The notes under the pieces: generated by a model
Seen by the model: the letters and a program-made list of their open reading frames with translations, nothing else
What the model was told of the DNA's origin: nothing
The model's database searches: none
Shown here: positions 8,701 to 16,049 of the stretch, piece after piece
Numbering within the stretch: the first letter of the stretch is position 1
How the letters are laid out: every line of letters begins with the position of its first letter
Source: JAFDVL01 sp043736395
Lineage (GTDB): Bacteria; Acidobacteriota; Blastocatellia; RBC074
Length of the DNA stretch: 29,189 bases
NCBI GenBank assembly: GCA_043736395.1
Contig: JAYTCQ010000264.1
Span: forward strand, 1-29,189
Reading direction: 5' to 3'
Translations under genes and position numbers: made by a program

Positions 8701-9652
8701 CTTTTGAAGAAGCGTTTATTCGTTCATCTCCCAAACTAAGTAATTTTTCATTGATCGAATTAAAATCCGCTACGTAGACCGCTCGCATGAGACTTCGCAT
8801 TTCATCCCGAAGCCGTTGAAATCTGCGAGCTTTCGCCGCCTGTCGTTTTAGGCTATTGGTCTGTCGTTCCACTTCGGCAAGAATATCTGTGATCCGGGAT
8901 AAGTTTAATTTAGCAGCTTCAAGTTTTAATTCCGCGGCTCGTTGACGGTGCTTAAATTTTGAGATTCCGGCAGCTTCCTCAATTAGTGCGCGCCGATCAT
9001 AAGGCTTGGCGGAAAGTACTTGTCCAATTCTTCCTTGTTCGATAATGGCGTAATGTGAAGCTCCCAGTCCGGTTCCGGCAAAGAGGTCTTGAATATCACG
9101 CAGGCGGCAAGTCCGCCCATTCATTTCGTATTCGCTTTCACCGGTGCGATACAAACGACGAGCGATTGAAATTCTTTCGCCAGATTCATAAACGTGGTTG
9201 ATTATTTTGGGAATTGTTCGCCGTTTCTTTTCAGGTTGTTTAGCACTTAGAGATGCGTCCGATAATAGATGATCCAATTGATTCTCATTATCGCCAGTTA
9301 ACTCCTCATCCACTTTCTCAAAATCAATTGGAGAGGTATAAATTTCTTCTTTTACTTTTTCCTCTGTCCTGATCTCGAAAGTTTCCGAAACGCGAAGAGT
9401 TAGCACGACCTCAGCTAAGCCAGATGGTTGGCGATTACGGCTTCCCTGAAAGATGACATCTTCCATTTTGCCGCCGCGCAGGGCCTTCGCTCTTTGTTCT
9501 CCAATTACCCAATTCAGGGCGTCTGCGACATTCGATTTACCGCAACCATTAGGCCCAACGACAGCTGTAATTCCTTCGGTATCGAAGAGGACGTCAGTTG
9601 GATCACAAAAAGACTTGAAGCCTTGCAGAAATACTTTTTCGATTCTGAGCAT
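5759..9652 (-). CDS. smc: Chromosome segregation ATPase SMC
   Basis: The protein has 1297 residues. The N-terminal ATPase half has Walker A GPNGCGKSN (33-41) and GESEYEMNG/LRDIQDLFAGTGLG. Long coiled coils flank a hinge near 540-700 (GAPF-type NAPFKILGTLGDHI, ISAGRIISGGS). The C-terminal half has the LSGGE signature (1207-1211) and Walker B CLLDEVDAPLDEVN (about 1232-1245). SMC dimers, with ScpA and ScpB, load on the chromosome near parS and extrude loops to resolve sister origins. It is about 100 residues longer than usual. One addition is a charged insert at about residues 93-157 in the N-terminal head, between the EVVLTL strand and ISIARRLYRTGES; another is an acidic segment near 1055-1090 (SDDDEFILEDLEENG). 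The coding sequence contains one copy of the 14-bp palindrome also found at parB and parA. scpA/scpB are not in the window. Confidence 0.97.
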   Translation of the reverse strand: MLRIEKVFLQGFKSFCDPTDVLFDTEGITAVVGPNGCGKSNVADALNWVIGEQRAKALRGGKMEDVIFQGSRNRQPSGLAEVVLTLRVSETFEIRTEEKVKEEIYTSPIDFEKVDEELTGDNENQLDHLLSDASLSAKQPEKKRRTIPKIINHVYESGERISIARRLYRTGESEYEMNGRTCRLRDIQDLFAGTGLGASHYAIIEQGRIGQVLSAKPYDRRALIEEAAGISKFKHRQRAAELKLEAAKLNLSRITDILAEVERQTNSLKRQAAKARRFQRLRDEMRSLMRAVYVADFNSINEKLLSLGDERINASSKEQELVTGLANAESQKVGLNLQVENSEGRLLEYRHAVSEKNLSIQKARQQKTYLEEQLNNLKRRLDDSARDKVAISERRELTEQEAERLKSQLISIEQEINEESTSLSEIEKDFQQQSLTDRGIELALTEAQAKRTENATLRERWRQLVRQFTEACERCQRQIEGLEVERERASSQSLNLHSEIQKSTENISEIEIKQSELSAALTELNSVITHFQSDEQVKQQGLAELRNKLTTAEQRLKSLQELDDQKAYYSEAVQAITKEIKNKNGNAPFKILGTLGDHINVNADLEKIVEAGLREEMQYLLAPTFEDAINAIDFLKAGKHGRATFLILEKRASTMSAQYGHNSTDSSVVRLIDVLGLKPEISEILGHALPRISDTYLAQEIQMAIQSSIQSNGKGSSYLTKTGEFISAGRIISGGSTAEQSIGVLALKREIAELNDKVEQLTMCFEDQLEHLSDLKSKLALSIQERIQLDTQFRQIEKDVAVQRGLEQQLRRELERANNHLTIVEKEKHQVSNELSEFKAKLSHAENELINAENQLVAADQLAEVSQASVLLMREKSQERAQELSRRRADFAAKSERRKALQNEIRRLENEKQDISQRLSRSQMEALEAEETTASLNENLEKIAESILIEDEELANITIDTESLASELAQKKDLLAQIEKELTKLRDDITKTRDTISQIEISKTKFATDLDHLKSTCYTDLGDPLEELVARYKEYLTNQISDAEGVTPAKEVVLAELTSDDDEFILEDLEENGSESFFPAGFELESGKIRLAELKQKIENLGPVNLLALEELGELEQRFIFLVEQKADIETAVANTLAAINEIKNRSREKFVEAFHEINKNFTEMFLELFGGGHGEMRLIDESDVLESGIDIIAQPPGKRLQNVLLLSGGEKAMAAMALVLGIFKYRPSPFCLLDEVDAPLDEVNIGRFADKILEMSSSTQFMIITHSKRTMEAAKTLYGVTMEDPGISKLISVKLT
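6983..6996. repeat. GTCGGCGCGCCGAC palindrome, copy 1 (inside smc)
   Basis: An exact 14-bp palindrome lies within the distal coiled-coil coding part of smc. The flanking bases do not extend the symmetry. The same 14-mer occurs at 21512-21525 region and 22954-22967. Confidence 0.85.
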
Positions 9653-9696
9653 TGTTATTACGGGGTTAGTTACGATCTTTTGCTAATTAATGAAAC

Positions 9697-9726
9697 ACTA
9701 TAAAGTGGCTTTCGAGCCTTTGTCAA
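9697..9726 (-). promoter_or_regulatory. Promoter of smc
   Basis: On the minus strand a perfect TTGACA (9726-9721) is followed after 18 bp by TATAGT (9702-9697), one mismatch from TATAAT. The transcript would start near 9690, giving a leader of about 40 bases before the smc ATG at 9652. Confidence 0.7.
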
Positions 9727-9769
9727 ACCAGCCCAGCCGCATATTTTATCAACGAATCCAGCTTGACAA

Positions 9770-9823
9770 TTGTATGAAAATTAAGTGTCGTGTTAAAATT
9801 TCCATTGCGACAATGTTGTCGCA
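9770..9823 (+). promoter_or_regulatory. Probable extended -10 promoter and operator-like repeat before the EF-G-like gene
   Basis: TGTTAAAAT at 9791-9799 matches an extended -10 (TGnTAnAAT), with a weak TTGTAT 18 bp upstream at 9770. A perfect TTGACA at 9763 is too far away (25 bp) to be its partner. An inverted repeat, TGCGACAA-TG-TTGTCGCA (9806-9823), sits exactly where transcription should start, so a repressor site or a 5' leader hairpin is possible. The leader to ATG 9899 would be about 90 bases. Confidence 0.45.
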
Positions 9824-9898
9824 GAACAATCCCAAAATTCGTTTTCCAATCACAACTTAATAGCCACGTTGATCCGTGACAAAAGGAGACCCAACCTT

Positions 9899-11935
9899 AT
9901 GAAAGTCTATGGAACAAAGGACATTCGGAACCTGAGTGTAATAGGGCATGGAGATGCTGGAAAAACATCTTTGATTGCAGCTGCTGTATACGCTTCAGGT
10001 GTTGGAACAAGACTTGGAAGAGTGGATGATGGTACCACTCCCACTGATTTTGACGATGAGTCAATCAATCACAAAATTAGCCTCAATATCTCACCAGCCT
10101 ACCTAGAATTCCAGAACGCTAAAATAAATTTTATTGACACACCTGGATACTCTTCTTTCATTGCACATGCCAATCAAGCTTTGAACGTCACAGAGGCCGC
10201 CGTATTAGTGCTGGATGCCGTGAATGGTGTCGAAGTTAATAGTGAAAAAGCCTGGGAATTTACCAAAGAACTGAACGTTCCTACTTTTATTTTTATTAAT
10301 AAACTGGACAAGGAAAGAGCCGATTTCGGTGCCACAATGGATCAAGCCAGGAATCTCTGGGGACGGCATTGTATGCCTTTCACGCTGCCCATCGGACGTG
10401 AAAAAGGCTTTCGCGGCATTGTGGATGTATTGACAGGTAAAGCTTACGAATTTGATGAAAAAGGTAAAACGAAGGAAGTTGAGTTTCCTTCTGAGGGGGG
10501 AGATATTGTCTCGGCAGCGCGTGAGCAACTCATCGAAATGGTCGCGGAAGCCGATGACGCATTGATGGAAAGATTCTTCGAAAATGGAACGTTATCTGAA
10601 GAGGAGCTATATTCTGGAATTAGGAAAGCAATTGACGAGTCAAAATTATGCCCTGTTTTCGCCGGGGCCGCGACATCCCTAATCGGGATCGTCCCTCTTC
10701 TCGATTCAATTGTCAGCTTTGCGCCATCCCCTGAAATGCGTGACACAGAGCCACTTTCAGCACATGTTTTTCGGACGATTTCTGAATCATTTGGACGAAT
10801 TACTTTGTGTAAATTAAGAAGCGGGGTCTTTAATTCCGACGTGACGTTAATGAATAACCAAAAGAATTCGATGGAAAGATTGGGGCCTTTACACGTAATT
10901 CTTGGCAAGTCTCTGGAAAAAATTAATGAAGCACATTCAGGTGATATTGTCGCCATCTCCAAATTAAAAGAGACTTTTACCGGAGATACGCTGAGTGATA
11001 AGACTTACCCAATCACTTACCCAAACATTGAATATCCGGAGCCTGCGTTGTCGTATGCAATCGAACCCAAAACACGTCATGATGAAGATAAATTGTCCGG
11101 GGCAATTCATAAAATATTAGAAGAAGATCTTCAGCTCCATTATGAACGTGACGATCAAACGAAAGAATTTCACCTGGCTGGCTCAAGTCAACAGCATATT
11201 GAAATTGTTGTCGAGCGACTCAGAAACCGTTACGGAGTTGAGGTGGAGCTTCATTTGCCAAGAGTACCTTACAGAGAAACATTTAAAGTAAAAGTTGAAG
11301 CTCAGGGAAGACATAAGAAGCAGTCAGGTGGCAGAGGCCAATTTGGTGATTGTAAAGTAATTATTGAACCGCTGGAGCGTGGCGGCGGATTTACTTTCGA
11401 AGATAAAATATTCGGCGGCTCAATCCCACAACAATGGCGTCCAGCCGTAGAAAAAGGGATGAAAGAGGCTGCTTCACGCGGGTACCTGGCTGGATATCCA
11501 ATCGTGGATTTTAAAGTCACACTGATAGATGGCTCATACCATCCAGTAGATTCTGATGATCTTTCATTTCAGATGGCCGGAAGAAAAGCATTTAAAGTGG
11601 CGATTGAAAAAGCTCACCCAATACTTTTAGAGCCAGTGATGCATGTTGAAGTGATTGCTCCTCAGGATAATTCCGGGGATATTATGGGGGACTTAAATTC
11701 TCGCCGGGGACGGATTCAAGGAATGGATTCCAAGGGAATGTCGCAGGTAGTAAAAGCGCAAGTTCCAATGTCGGAAATGTTAACTTACCCGCAGACCCTA
11801 AATTCAATCACGGGTGGAAGAGGATCCTATCATATGGAATTTTCCCATTATGATGAGGTTCCATCACATATTTCTCAAAAGATTATTCAACAGGCACAGG
11901 CTGATGGCCGAATCAGGAAGGATGAGGAAGATTAG
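9899..11935 (+). CDS. Elongation factor G-like translational GTPase (EF-G paralogue)
   Basis: The protein has 678 residues. ATG 9899 is used because AAAAGGAG precedes it by about 10 bp; an upstream in-frame extension has no such site. GTPase motifs are G1 GHGDAGKTS (16-24), G3 DTPG (80-83), G4 NKLD (134-137) and a G5-like FAGAATS. The order then follows EF-G: domain II, domain III, domain IV with RGQFGDCKVIIEPL, and domain V with GDIMGDLNSRRGRIQGM. The G1 glycine and the short switch I (RVDDGTTPTDFDDE) differ from canonical FusA, which has GHIDAGKTT and an RGITI motif. They fit the EF-G-like subfamily that coexists with true EF-G in many bacteria. Its exact role, whether translocation under special conditions or ribosome recycling, is not known from sequence. 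Canonical fusA is presumably elsewhere with the str operon. Confidence 0.9.
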   Translation: MKVYGTKDIRNLSVIGHGDAGKTSLIAAAVYASGVGTRLGRVDDGTTPTDFDDESINHKISLNISPAYLEFQNAKINFIDTPGYSSFIAHANQALNVTEAAVLVLDAVNGVEVNSEKAWEFTKELNVPTFIFINKLDKERADFGATMDQARNLWGRHCMPFTLPIGREKGFRGIVDVLTGKAYEFDEKGKTKEVEFPSEGGDIVSAAREQLIEMVAEADDALMERFFENGTLSEEELYSGIRKAIDESKLCPVFAGAATSLIGIVPLLDSIVSFAPSPEMRDTEPLSAHVFRTISESFGRITLCKLRSGVFNSDVTLMNNQKNSMERLGPLHVILGKSLEKINEAHSGDIVAISKLKETFTGDTLSDKTYPITYPNIEYPEPALSYAIEPKTRHDEDKLSGAIHKILEEDLQLHYERDDQTKEFHLAGSSQQHIEIVVERLRNRYGVEVELHLPRVPYRETFKVKVEAQGRHKKQSGGRGQFGDCKVIIEPLERGGGFTFEDKIFGGSIPQQWRPAVEKGMKEAASRGYLAGYPIVDFKVTLIDGSYHPVDSDDLSFQMAGRKAFKVAIEKAHPILLEPVMHVEVIAPQDNSGDIMGDLNSRRGRIQGMDSKGMSQVVKAQVPMSEMLTYPQTLNSITGGRGSYHMEFSHYDEVPSHISQKIIQQAQADGRIRKDEED

Positions 11936-11956
11936 GAATAGTAAAAAATTGACTTT

Positions 11957-11987
11957 AATAAGGCCTACTAAGTGTAGGCCTTATTTT
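11957..11987. terminator. Bidirectional terminator between the EF-G-like gene and the CpxP-like gene
   Basis: The arms AATAAGGCCTAC (11957-11968) and GTAGGCCTTATT (11974-11985) pair perfectly over 12 bp around a 5-nt loop, followed by TT. The minus-strand gene's TAA stop lies inside the right arm, so the convergent transcripts share the structure. Confidence 0.82.
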
Positions 11988-12388
11988 GTGACTGACGGCG
12001 CAGGTTGGGGAGCGTCTTGTTTGGCTCTTTCGGCGTCACGCTTTTTATTTCCTTCGTCATATTTGGCTGCTTGTTCAGGAGTCAGGACGGTTTTGATTTT
12101 TGTCCGCGTCTCTTCCAGTAGTGCATCAAATTGTGGCTTGACGACTTTGAATATTTCACGTGATTTAGTCTGATGAGCAGCATAAATCTTCTCAGCTTCA
12201 ATTTTCTGCTCTGGAGAAAAATTTAACTCTTTATCCATTTTCTCGAGCATCGAGGGGCGAGCAGTTCGTGCTGTCGTAGTCTTGGCTGAGATAAAATTCA
12301 TCAGTCCGACTCCAATTAAGATACCAACTGTCACATAGGATAAAACCATCAGTCGCGCTTTGGTTCTATTTGAAGAATTAATAATCAT
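11981..12388 (-). CDS. CpxP/Spy/heavy-metal-sensor-like periplasmic protein with N-terminal anchor
   Basis: The protein has 135 residues. An N-terminal hydrophobic segment (about 13-34) follows basic residues (NRTKAR), giving a single membrane anchor or uncleaved signal with the rest in the periplasm. The remainder is an all-helical charged domain holding two LTxxQ-type turns, LNFSPEQKIEAEKI and VLTPEQAAKYDE. This is the hallmark of the CpxP/Spy/CnrX/ZraP group, chaperone-like or metal-sensing proteins of the envelope stress response. The tail is rich in K, Q and P. Its start lies 3 bp after the putative anti-sigma stop codon, and its ribosome site (GGAGGAGG) lies inside that gene. Co-transcription with the ECF sigma gene suggests it senses or relieves envelope stress; that role is inferred. 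Confidence 0.72.
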   Translation of the reverse strand: MIINSSNRTKARLMVLSYVTVGILIGVGLMNFISAKTTTARTARPSMLEKMDKELNFSPEQKIEAEKIYAAHQTKSREIFKVVKPQFDALLEETRTKIKTVLTPEQAAKYDEGNKKRDAERAKQDAPQPAPSVTK

Positions 12389-12390
12389 AA

Positions 12391-12765
12391 TTACCGGGCC
12401 TCCTCCATGACATCCGGGTCTTCACTTAAACGATCAAGTGAAATCGTTTCATCTCCGCTGGAAACAGAAATAGCTTCCTGAACGGCAGGTGATTGAGAGT
12501 TCAATGAGCTAAACGCAGCCACACTGCTGGCGAAAAAGATAATAGCGACCAGCCCCGAGAAAACCAAAAAACGACGTGTCGCCAGTAAGCCATATTCCCA
12601 AATTGAAGTATTACTGGCTCCTTCTTCTTCGATTCTGGCATTAAGTTTCGCCATGAAAAAGGGAGAAGGGGATTGCTCTATCGAATTATTCATCGATGCG
12701 TGAGCTTTGAATAATTCTTTCGCGAATTCATCCAATTTCTGTTTTTGTTTTAAAGGGGTAGACAT
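12391..12765 (-). CDS. Single-pass membrane protein, putative zinc-less anti-sigma factor
   Basis: The protein has 124 residues. A soluble N-terminal helical part (about 1-58, FAKELFKAHASMNNS... PFFMAKLNARI) is followed by one membrane segment (about 66-88) and a short acidic periplasmic tail. It has no cysteine, so it lacks the HxxxCxxC zinc motif of ZAS-type anti-sigma factors. The identification rests on topology and position: it lies 29 bp after the ECF sigma gene, in the same direction. PFFMAKLNARI resembles the helix that follows the sigma-binding part in some Acidobacteria anti-sigma proteins. It would hold the sigma factor at the membrane until a periplasmic signal arrives. No family could be named with certainty. 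Confidence 0.55.
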   Translation of the reverse strand: MSTPLKQKQKLDEFAKELFKAHASMNNSIEQSPSPFFMAKLNARIEEEGASNTSIWEYGLLATRRFLVFSGLVAIIFFASSVAAFSSLNSQSPAVQEAISVSSGDETISLDRLSEDPDVMEEAR

Positions 12766-12794
12766 AAAATTAATACATCCTTTTTGATGTAATT

Positions 12795-13442
12795 TTAAGC
12801 AGCCAGAGTTTTGATCTCAGTCTGCGTTTTACGCATTTCATTTAATTGCAAACGGCCTAACAATTTCCGCATCGCATGACGCGCTCTAAATGCTCTAATT
12901 TTAACCTTGGCTTCAGTCCAGGAAAGAATTTTCGCGATCTCTGAAACTGAATACTCCTCAGCATGTAATAATACTAAAATCGTTCGATCTTCAGGAGACA
13001 TCTTTGATAAAAGCTTTTGGACGACTTCAGAGGCAATCTCAGCCTCCAGAATCCGTTGATGCTTTTTGATCGAAACGTTTGCCAGCTTTCCATCCACCCA
13101 GGAAACTTCATCTTCGGTCATATCAGAGACCGTCAATTCACCTTTGGACTTCCGACGTCGAAGCTCATCATAGCAATTGTTGACCGCGATTCTGGCCACC
13201 CAGTACTCCAGGCTGGCGCCTTTCTGAAAACTTGCCAGCGCAAAATAAACCTTCGTAAAAGTCTCCTGCGCAATATCTTCAACAGTTTCAGATTGCCGAA
13301 AAAAATGACGAGCAATAGCAAAGACACGACGCCTGTAGCGCGCCACTAATTCCTCAAAAGCGGCTGCGTTGCCTCCCAAGATTTCCTCGACCATCAGGTC
13401 ATCGGAAAATTGATTTACCGGAACACTTTCAGATGCGATCAT
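12795..13442 (-). CDS. ECF sigma factor (sigma-70 family, RpoE-like)
   Basis: The protein has 215 residues. Region 2 spans about residues 25-98: AAAFEELVARYRRRVFAIARHFF, then the core-binding VEDIAQETFTKVYFALASF and the -10 recognition helix YWVARIAVNNCYDELRRRK. Region 4 spans about 138-205, with MSPEDRTILVLLHAEEYSVSEIAKILSWTEAKVKIRAFRARHAMRKLL, which contains the helix-turn-helix reading the -35. There is no region 1.1 or region 3, as expected for extracytoplasmic-function sigma factors. It directs RNA polymerase to a stress regulon when released from its anti-sigma partner. The next two genes on the same strand encode that likely partner and a periplasmic CpxP-like protein. No clear autoregulated ECF promoter could be picked out upstream. 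Confidence 0.93.
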   Translation of the reverse strand: MIASESVPVNQFSDDLMVEEILGGNAAAFEELVARYRRRVFAIARHFFRQSETVEDIAQETFTKVYFALASFQKGASLEYWVARIAVNNCYDELRRRKSKGELTVSDMTEDEVSWVDGKLANVSIKKHQRILEAEIASEVVQKLLSKMSPEDRTILVLLHAEEYSVSEIAKILSWTEAKVKIRAFRARHAMRKLLGRLQLNEMRKTQTEIKTLAA

Positions 13443-13548
13443 TTATTTTTCATCTCTCATCAGAGTTCGTTTCCTTAGCCATCACTGCGCCAATACGAAG
13501 CAATGATAAGTTCAGTTACAAGATTATTAGTTTCGATAATTTGTATTG

Positions 13549-13554
13549 TATAAT
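13549..13554 (+). promoter_or_regulatory. Perfect -10 hexamer upstream of lptFG
   Basis: TATAAT at 13549-13554 lies about 120 bp before the lptFG start. No good -35 sits 16-18 bp upstream, so this is a weak promoter call in the divergent region between the sigma gene and lptFG. The rest of 13443-13675 holds no recognisable feature besides the AAGGAG site at 13663. Confidence 0.3.
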
Positions 13555-13675
13555 AAAACTTCGCAAGGATAAAACTGGCAGAAAACGAGGCCTGTTTATA
13601 CATAAGACCTATTATCGGACGCAACGGGTATCTAAAATGTAGGCTTCCCTGACGAGTGCTATAAGGAGTTTTTAT

Positions 13676-15994
13676 ATTTCAAGGCGACTATTTTTTTACA
13701 TCCTTTTTGAAGCAATTCCATTCATTGCGTTAACCTTGTTGATTCTGACGGTATTGATTTTCGGGCAGCAGCTCTCCAAGCAATCTGAGCTGCTATTTAG
13801 CTCATCAGGGACTGTCTTGATCAGCTTGAAATTAATGCTGGGGTTACTGCCTGGAATCCTGATCATTACACTTCCATTTTCACTCTTGATTGGCTCATTG
13901 ATGGCGCTGAATCGCCTCTCTTCAGACTCTGAGCTGGTCGCCGCCAGAGCTGGTGGAATTAGCCTCCTGTCATTGTCCTATCCAATTGTTACCTTGGGAT
14001 TAATAGGTAGTATTCTATCGGGGATTTGTACGTTATATTTAATCCCAAGGGTCGCAACTGAAGCTAAGCGACTTAAAGGATTACTTGTACTACAGGCCCT
14101 GACGACTCCCATTAAACCTAAAACATTTGATACTCATTTTAAAAATCATCTCGTCTACGTTGACGAAGTTGATCACGTCACAGGCAACTGGCAGGGCGTC
14201 TTTATTTTGAGGAAATCCGAAGGCAAGGAAAACGTTGTTTTAACCGCCAAGGAAGGTAAGCTCAAGTTAACGTCAATCGAACCTATTTCAATTGAGATCG
14301 AATTAAGTGACGGCGTGCTGATTAGCTCTACGGATAATCAGCCGGAAAAGCAAAATACAATTCGCTTTGAACATCAGAAAATTCCAATTTCCGAAGAAAA
14401 TCCTGCCATTGCCAAAGCTCTGGAAAAAGGAAAACTCCTTCAAGAATTAAGCTTAAGCGAACTTCTTAACCAGGGAAAAAACAGCGAAGACAAGCGAACA
14501 GTCAATCAAGCCTTAACCGAATGGCACAAACGGCTGGCACTTCCCTTTGCCTGCTCTTTACTGGTCATCCTGGCGATCCCGTTCGGCACAGCCTCTTCTA
14601 GAAAAGGAGGCAAAGCAGTGGCTTTCGCCTTCGGTTTCGGATTGGCCGTTCTCTATTATTTATTGTTAATTGCTGGGCAAAATTTAGCCTTAACTGGAAC
14701 ACTTCCAGCATGGCTGGGAATGTGGTTGCCGAATATTGTCGGCATTCTCAGCTTAATTAGCTTTCAACTTTCTCCTAATTTCCTCAGCACCAAAAGCAGG
14801 AAAGACGGCAAACCAACTAAAACTTCCCTCGTTAAGCTCTTAAGCATAGGTCCTAAACAATTAAGATTTAGCTTATTTACATCCATTCGAAGTTTTGGGA
14901 TTAATCTCATTAACTACCTGCTCTTAAGTGAATTTATCAAGTATTTTTTCTTTTCATTGGTTATTCTGGTCGGAACATCGCTCATTTTCACCCTTTTCGA
15001 TCTAATTCCTTCCATCGCAAAAAATCGCACGAGCTGGAATTATGTGGTCACTTATCTTGGCTATCTGAGTCCTCAGCTGGCCTATTATGTAACCCCGTTC
15101 GCGCTCTTGCTAGCATTACTGGCGGCGCATGGCGTACTCTCCAAAAGCCAGCAAATAACCGCGATGCTGACTCACGGCGTGAGCCGGTTAAGAATCGGCC
15201 TCCCAGTTTTTATTATTGCTCTAGCCGTTATGGCAACTCTTTTCTGGATTTCAGAAAACGTCCTTCCGGCATCTAATCGAGAGCAGGATTTCAGGTATAA
15301 CACGATCAAAGACCGAAAAACTGAAACCACGATTTCTTTTGCTGACCTCAATTGGGTTAAAAGCGCCAACGGATCTTTTTATGGCTATCAGCTTAATCCA
15401 GTTAATAATAATTTGCTTAACACTACGATATATAGCTTAAATAAGGAAAAATTATTAGCTCGAATCATGCAGGCAAATACTACTAACAAACTTACCGAAT
15501 CTTCCTGGAGTATTCTCAATGGCTGGAGTTATGAATTAGAAGGTGCCGGCAAGGAAAACTTTCAGCGCGTGACAGAGCCAGGACTGTTACCGGCTATCGT
15601 CATTCCAGAAGGGGTTTCTATTTTTAAGAGGTTAGTCAATGAAGCATCGAAAATGAGCTTCCTTGAGCTAAAATCTTATATTACGTACCTTTCTGATTTT
15701 GGAGCATCTACCACTTCCCTTCGCGTAGATTTGGAAAAGAAATTGGCTTTCCCCTTTTCATGTATCCCTTTGTTGATGGTTGCTTTTCCGCTTGCCTTAA
15801 AATCCGGCAGAAGAGGCTCCGGGACTCTTGCAGGCATCGGATTAAGCCTGCTTATTGGATTCACTTATTGGATCACCGGAAGCTTATTCGAGAGCGCGGG
15901 GAGGCAGGCATTTCTTCCTCCCGGCTTATCAGTATGGGGCGCTCATGCGCTATTTTTAGCCGTTGGCTTCTTCCTCATTTTCAGACGAAATTAA
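13676..15994 (+). CDS. Fused LptF-LptG lipopolysaccharide export permease
   Basis: The protein has about 772 residues. The only in-frame start matching a ribosome site is ATT 13676, with AAGGAG at 13663-13668, 7 bp upstream. Translation from there gives ISRRLFFYILFEAIPFIALT, the usual first membrane helix of LptF/LptG. The next start, TTG 13736, would cut that helix away. Two YjgP/YjgQ domains follow each other. Residues about 1-340 carry helices 1-3, a beta-jellyroll periplasmic part and helices 4-6 (LPFACSLLVILAIPFGTASSRKGG). Residues about 385-772 repeat the layout (LAFPFSCIPLLMVAFPLALKSGRRGSG). In the Lpt system LptF and LptG pair with the LptB ATPase to lift LPS from the inner membrane to LptC/LptA. 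Here both halves are one chain. LptB is not in the window. The stop codon runs into a terminator shared with ahcY. Confidence 0.9.
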   Translation: MSRRLFFYILFEAIPFIALTLLILTVLIFGQQLSKQSELLFSSSGTVLISLKLMLGLLPGILIITLPFSLLIGSLMALNRLSSDSELVAARAGGISLLSLSYPIVTLGLIGSILSGICTLYLIPRVATEAKRLKGLLVLQALTTPIKPKTFDTHFKNHLVYVDEVDHVTGNWQGVFILRKSEGKENVVLTAKEGKLKLTSIEPISIEIELSDGVLISSTDNQPEKQNTIRFEHQKIPISEENPAIAKALEKGKLLQELSLSELLNQGKNSEDKRTVNQALTEWHKRLALPFACSLLVILAIPFGTASSRKGGKAVAFAFGFGLAVLYYLLLIAGQNLALTGTLPAWLGMWLPNIVGILSLISFQLSPNFLSTKSRKDGKPTKTSLVKLLSIGPKQLRFSLFTSIRSFGINLINYLLLSEFIKYFFFSLVILVGTSLIFTLFDLIPSIAKNRTSWNYVVTYLGYLSPQLAYYVTPFALLLALLAAHGVLSKSQQITAMLTHGVSRLRIGLPVFIIALAVMATLFWISENVLPASNREQDFRYNTIKDRKTETTISFADLNWVKSANGSFYGYQLNPVNNNLLNTTIYSLNKEKLLARIMQANTTNKLTESSWSILNGWSYELEGAGKENFQRVTEPGLLPAIVIPEGVSIFKRLVNEASKMSFLELKSYITYLSDFGASTTSLRVDLEKKLAFPFSCIPLLMVAFPLALKSGRRGSGTLAGIGLSLLIGFTYWITGSLFESAGRQAFLPPGLSVWGAHALFLAVGFFLIFRRN

Positions 15995-15995
15995 A

Positions 15996-16027
15996 AAAAG
16001 CGTTAACAGATAAATGTTAACGCTTTT
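15996..16027. terminator. Bidirectional terminator between lptFG and ahcY
   Basis: The arms AAAAGCGTTAACA (15996-16008) and TGTTAACGCTTTT (16015-16027) form a perfect 13-bp stem with a 6-nt loop. The A-run on one side and T-run on the other allow it to act in both directions for the convergent genes. Confidence 0.85.
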
Positions 16028-16049
16028 CAGGATTTAGACTATGGGTGAT

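Noticed and set aside
12152..12167. Second parS-like CACGTG palindrome
   Set aside because: Only 12 of 16 positions match, and it lies inside the CpxP-like coding sequence; a chance match is likely.
12391..12765. Zinc-binding (ZAS) anti-sigma factor
   Set aside because: The protein has no cysteine, so only a zinc-less anti-sigma role by topology and position is proposed.
13433..13642. Plus-strand open frame before lptFG
   Set aside because: It spans the divergent promoter region and has no ribosome site or recognisable sequence.
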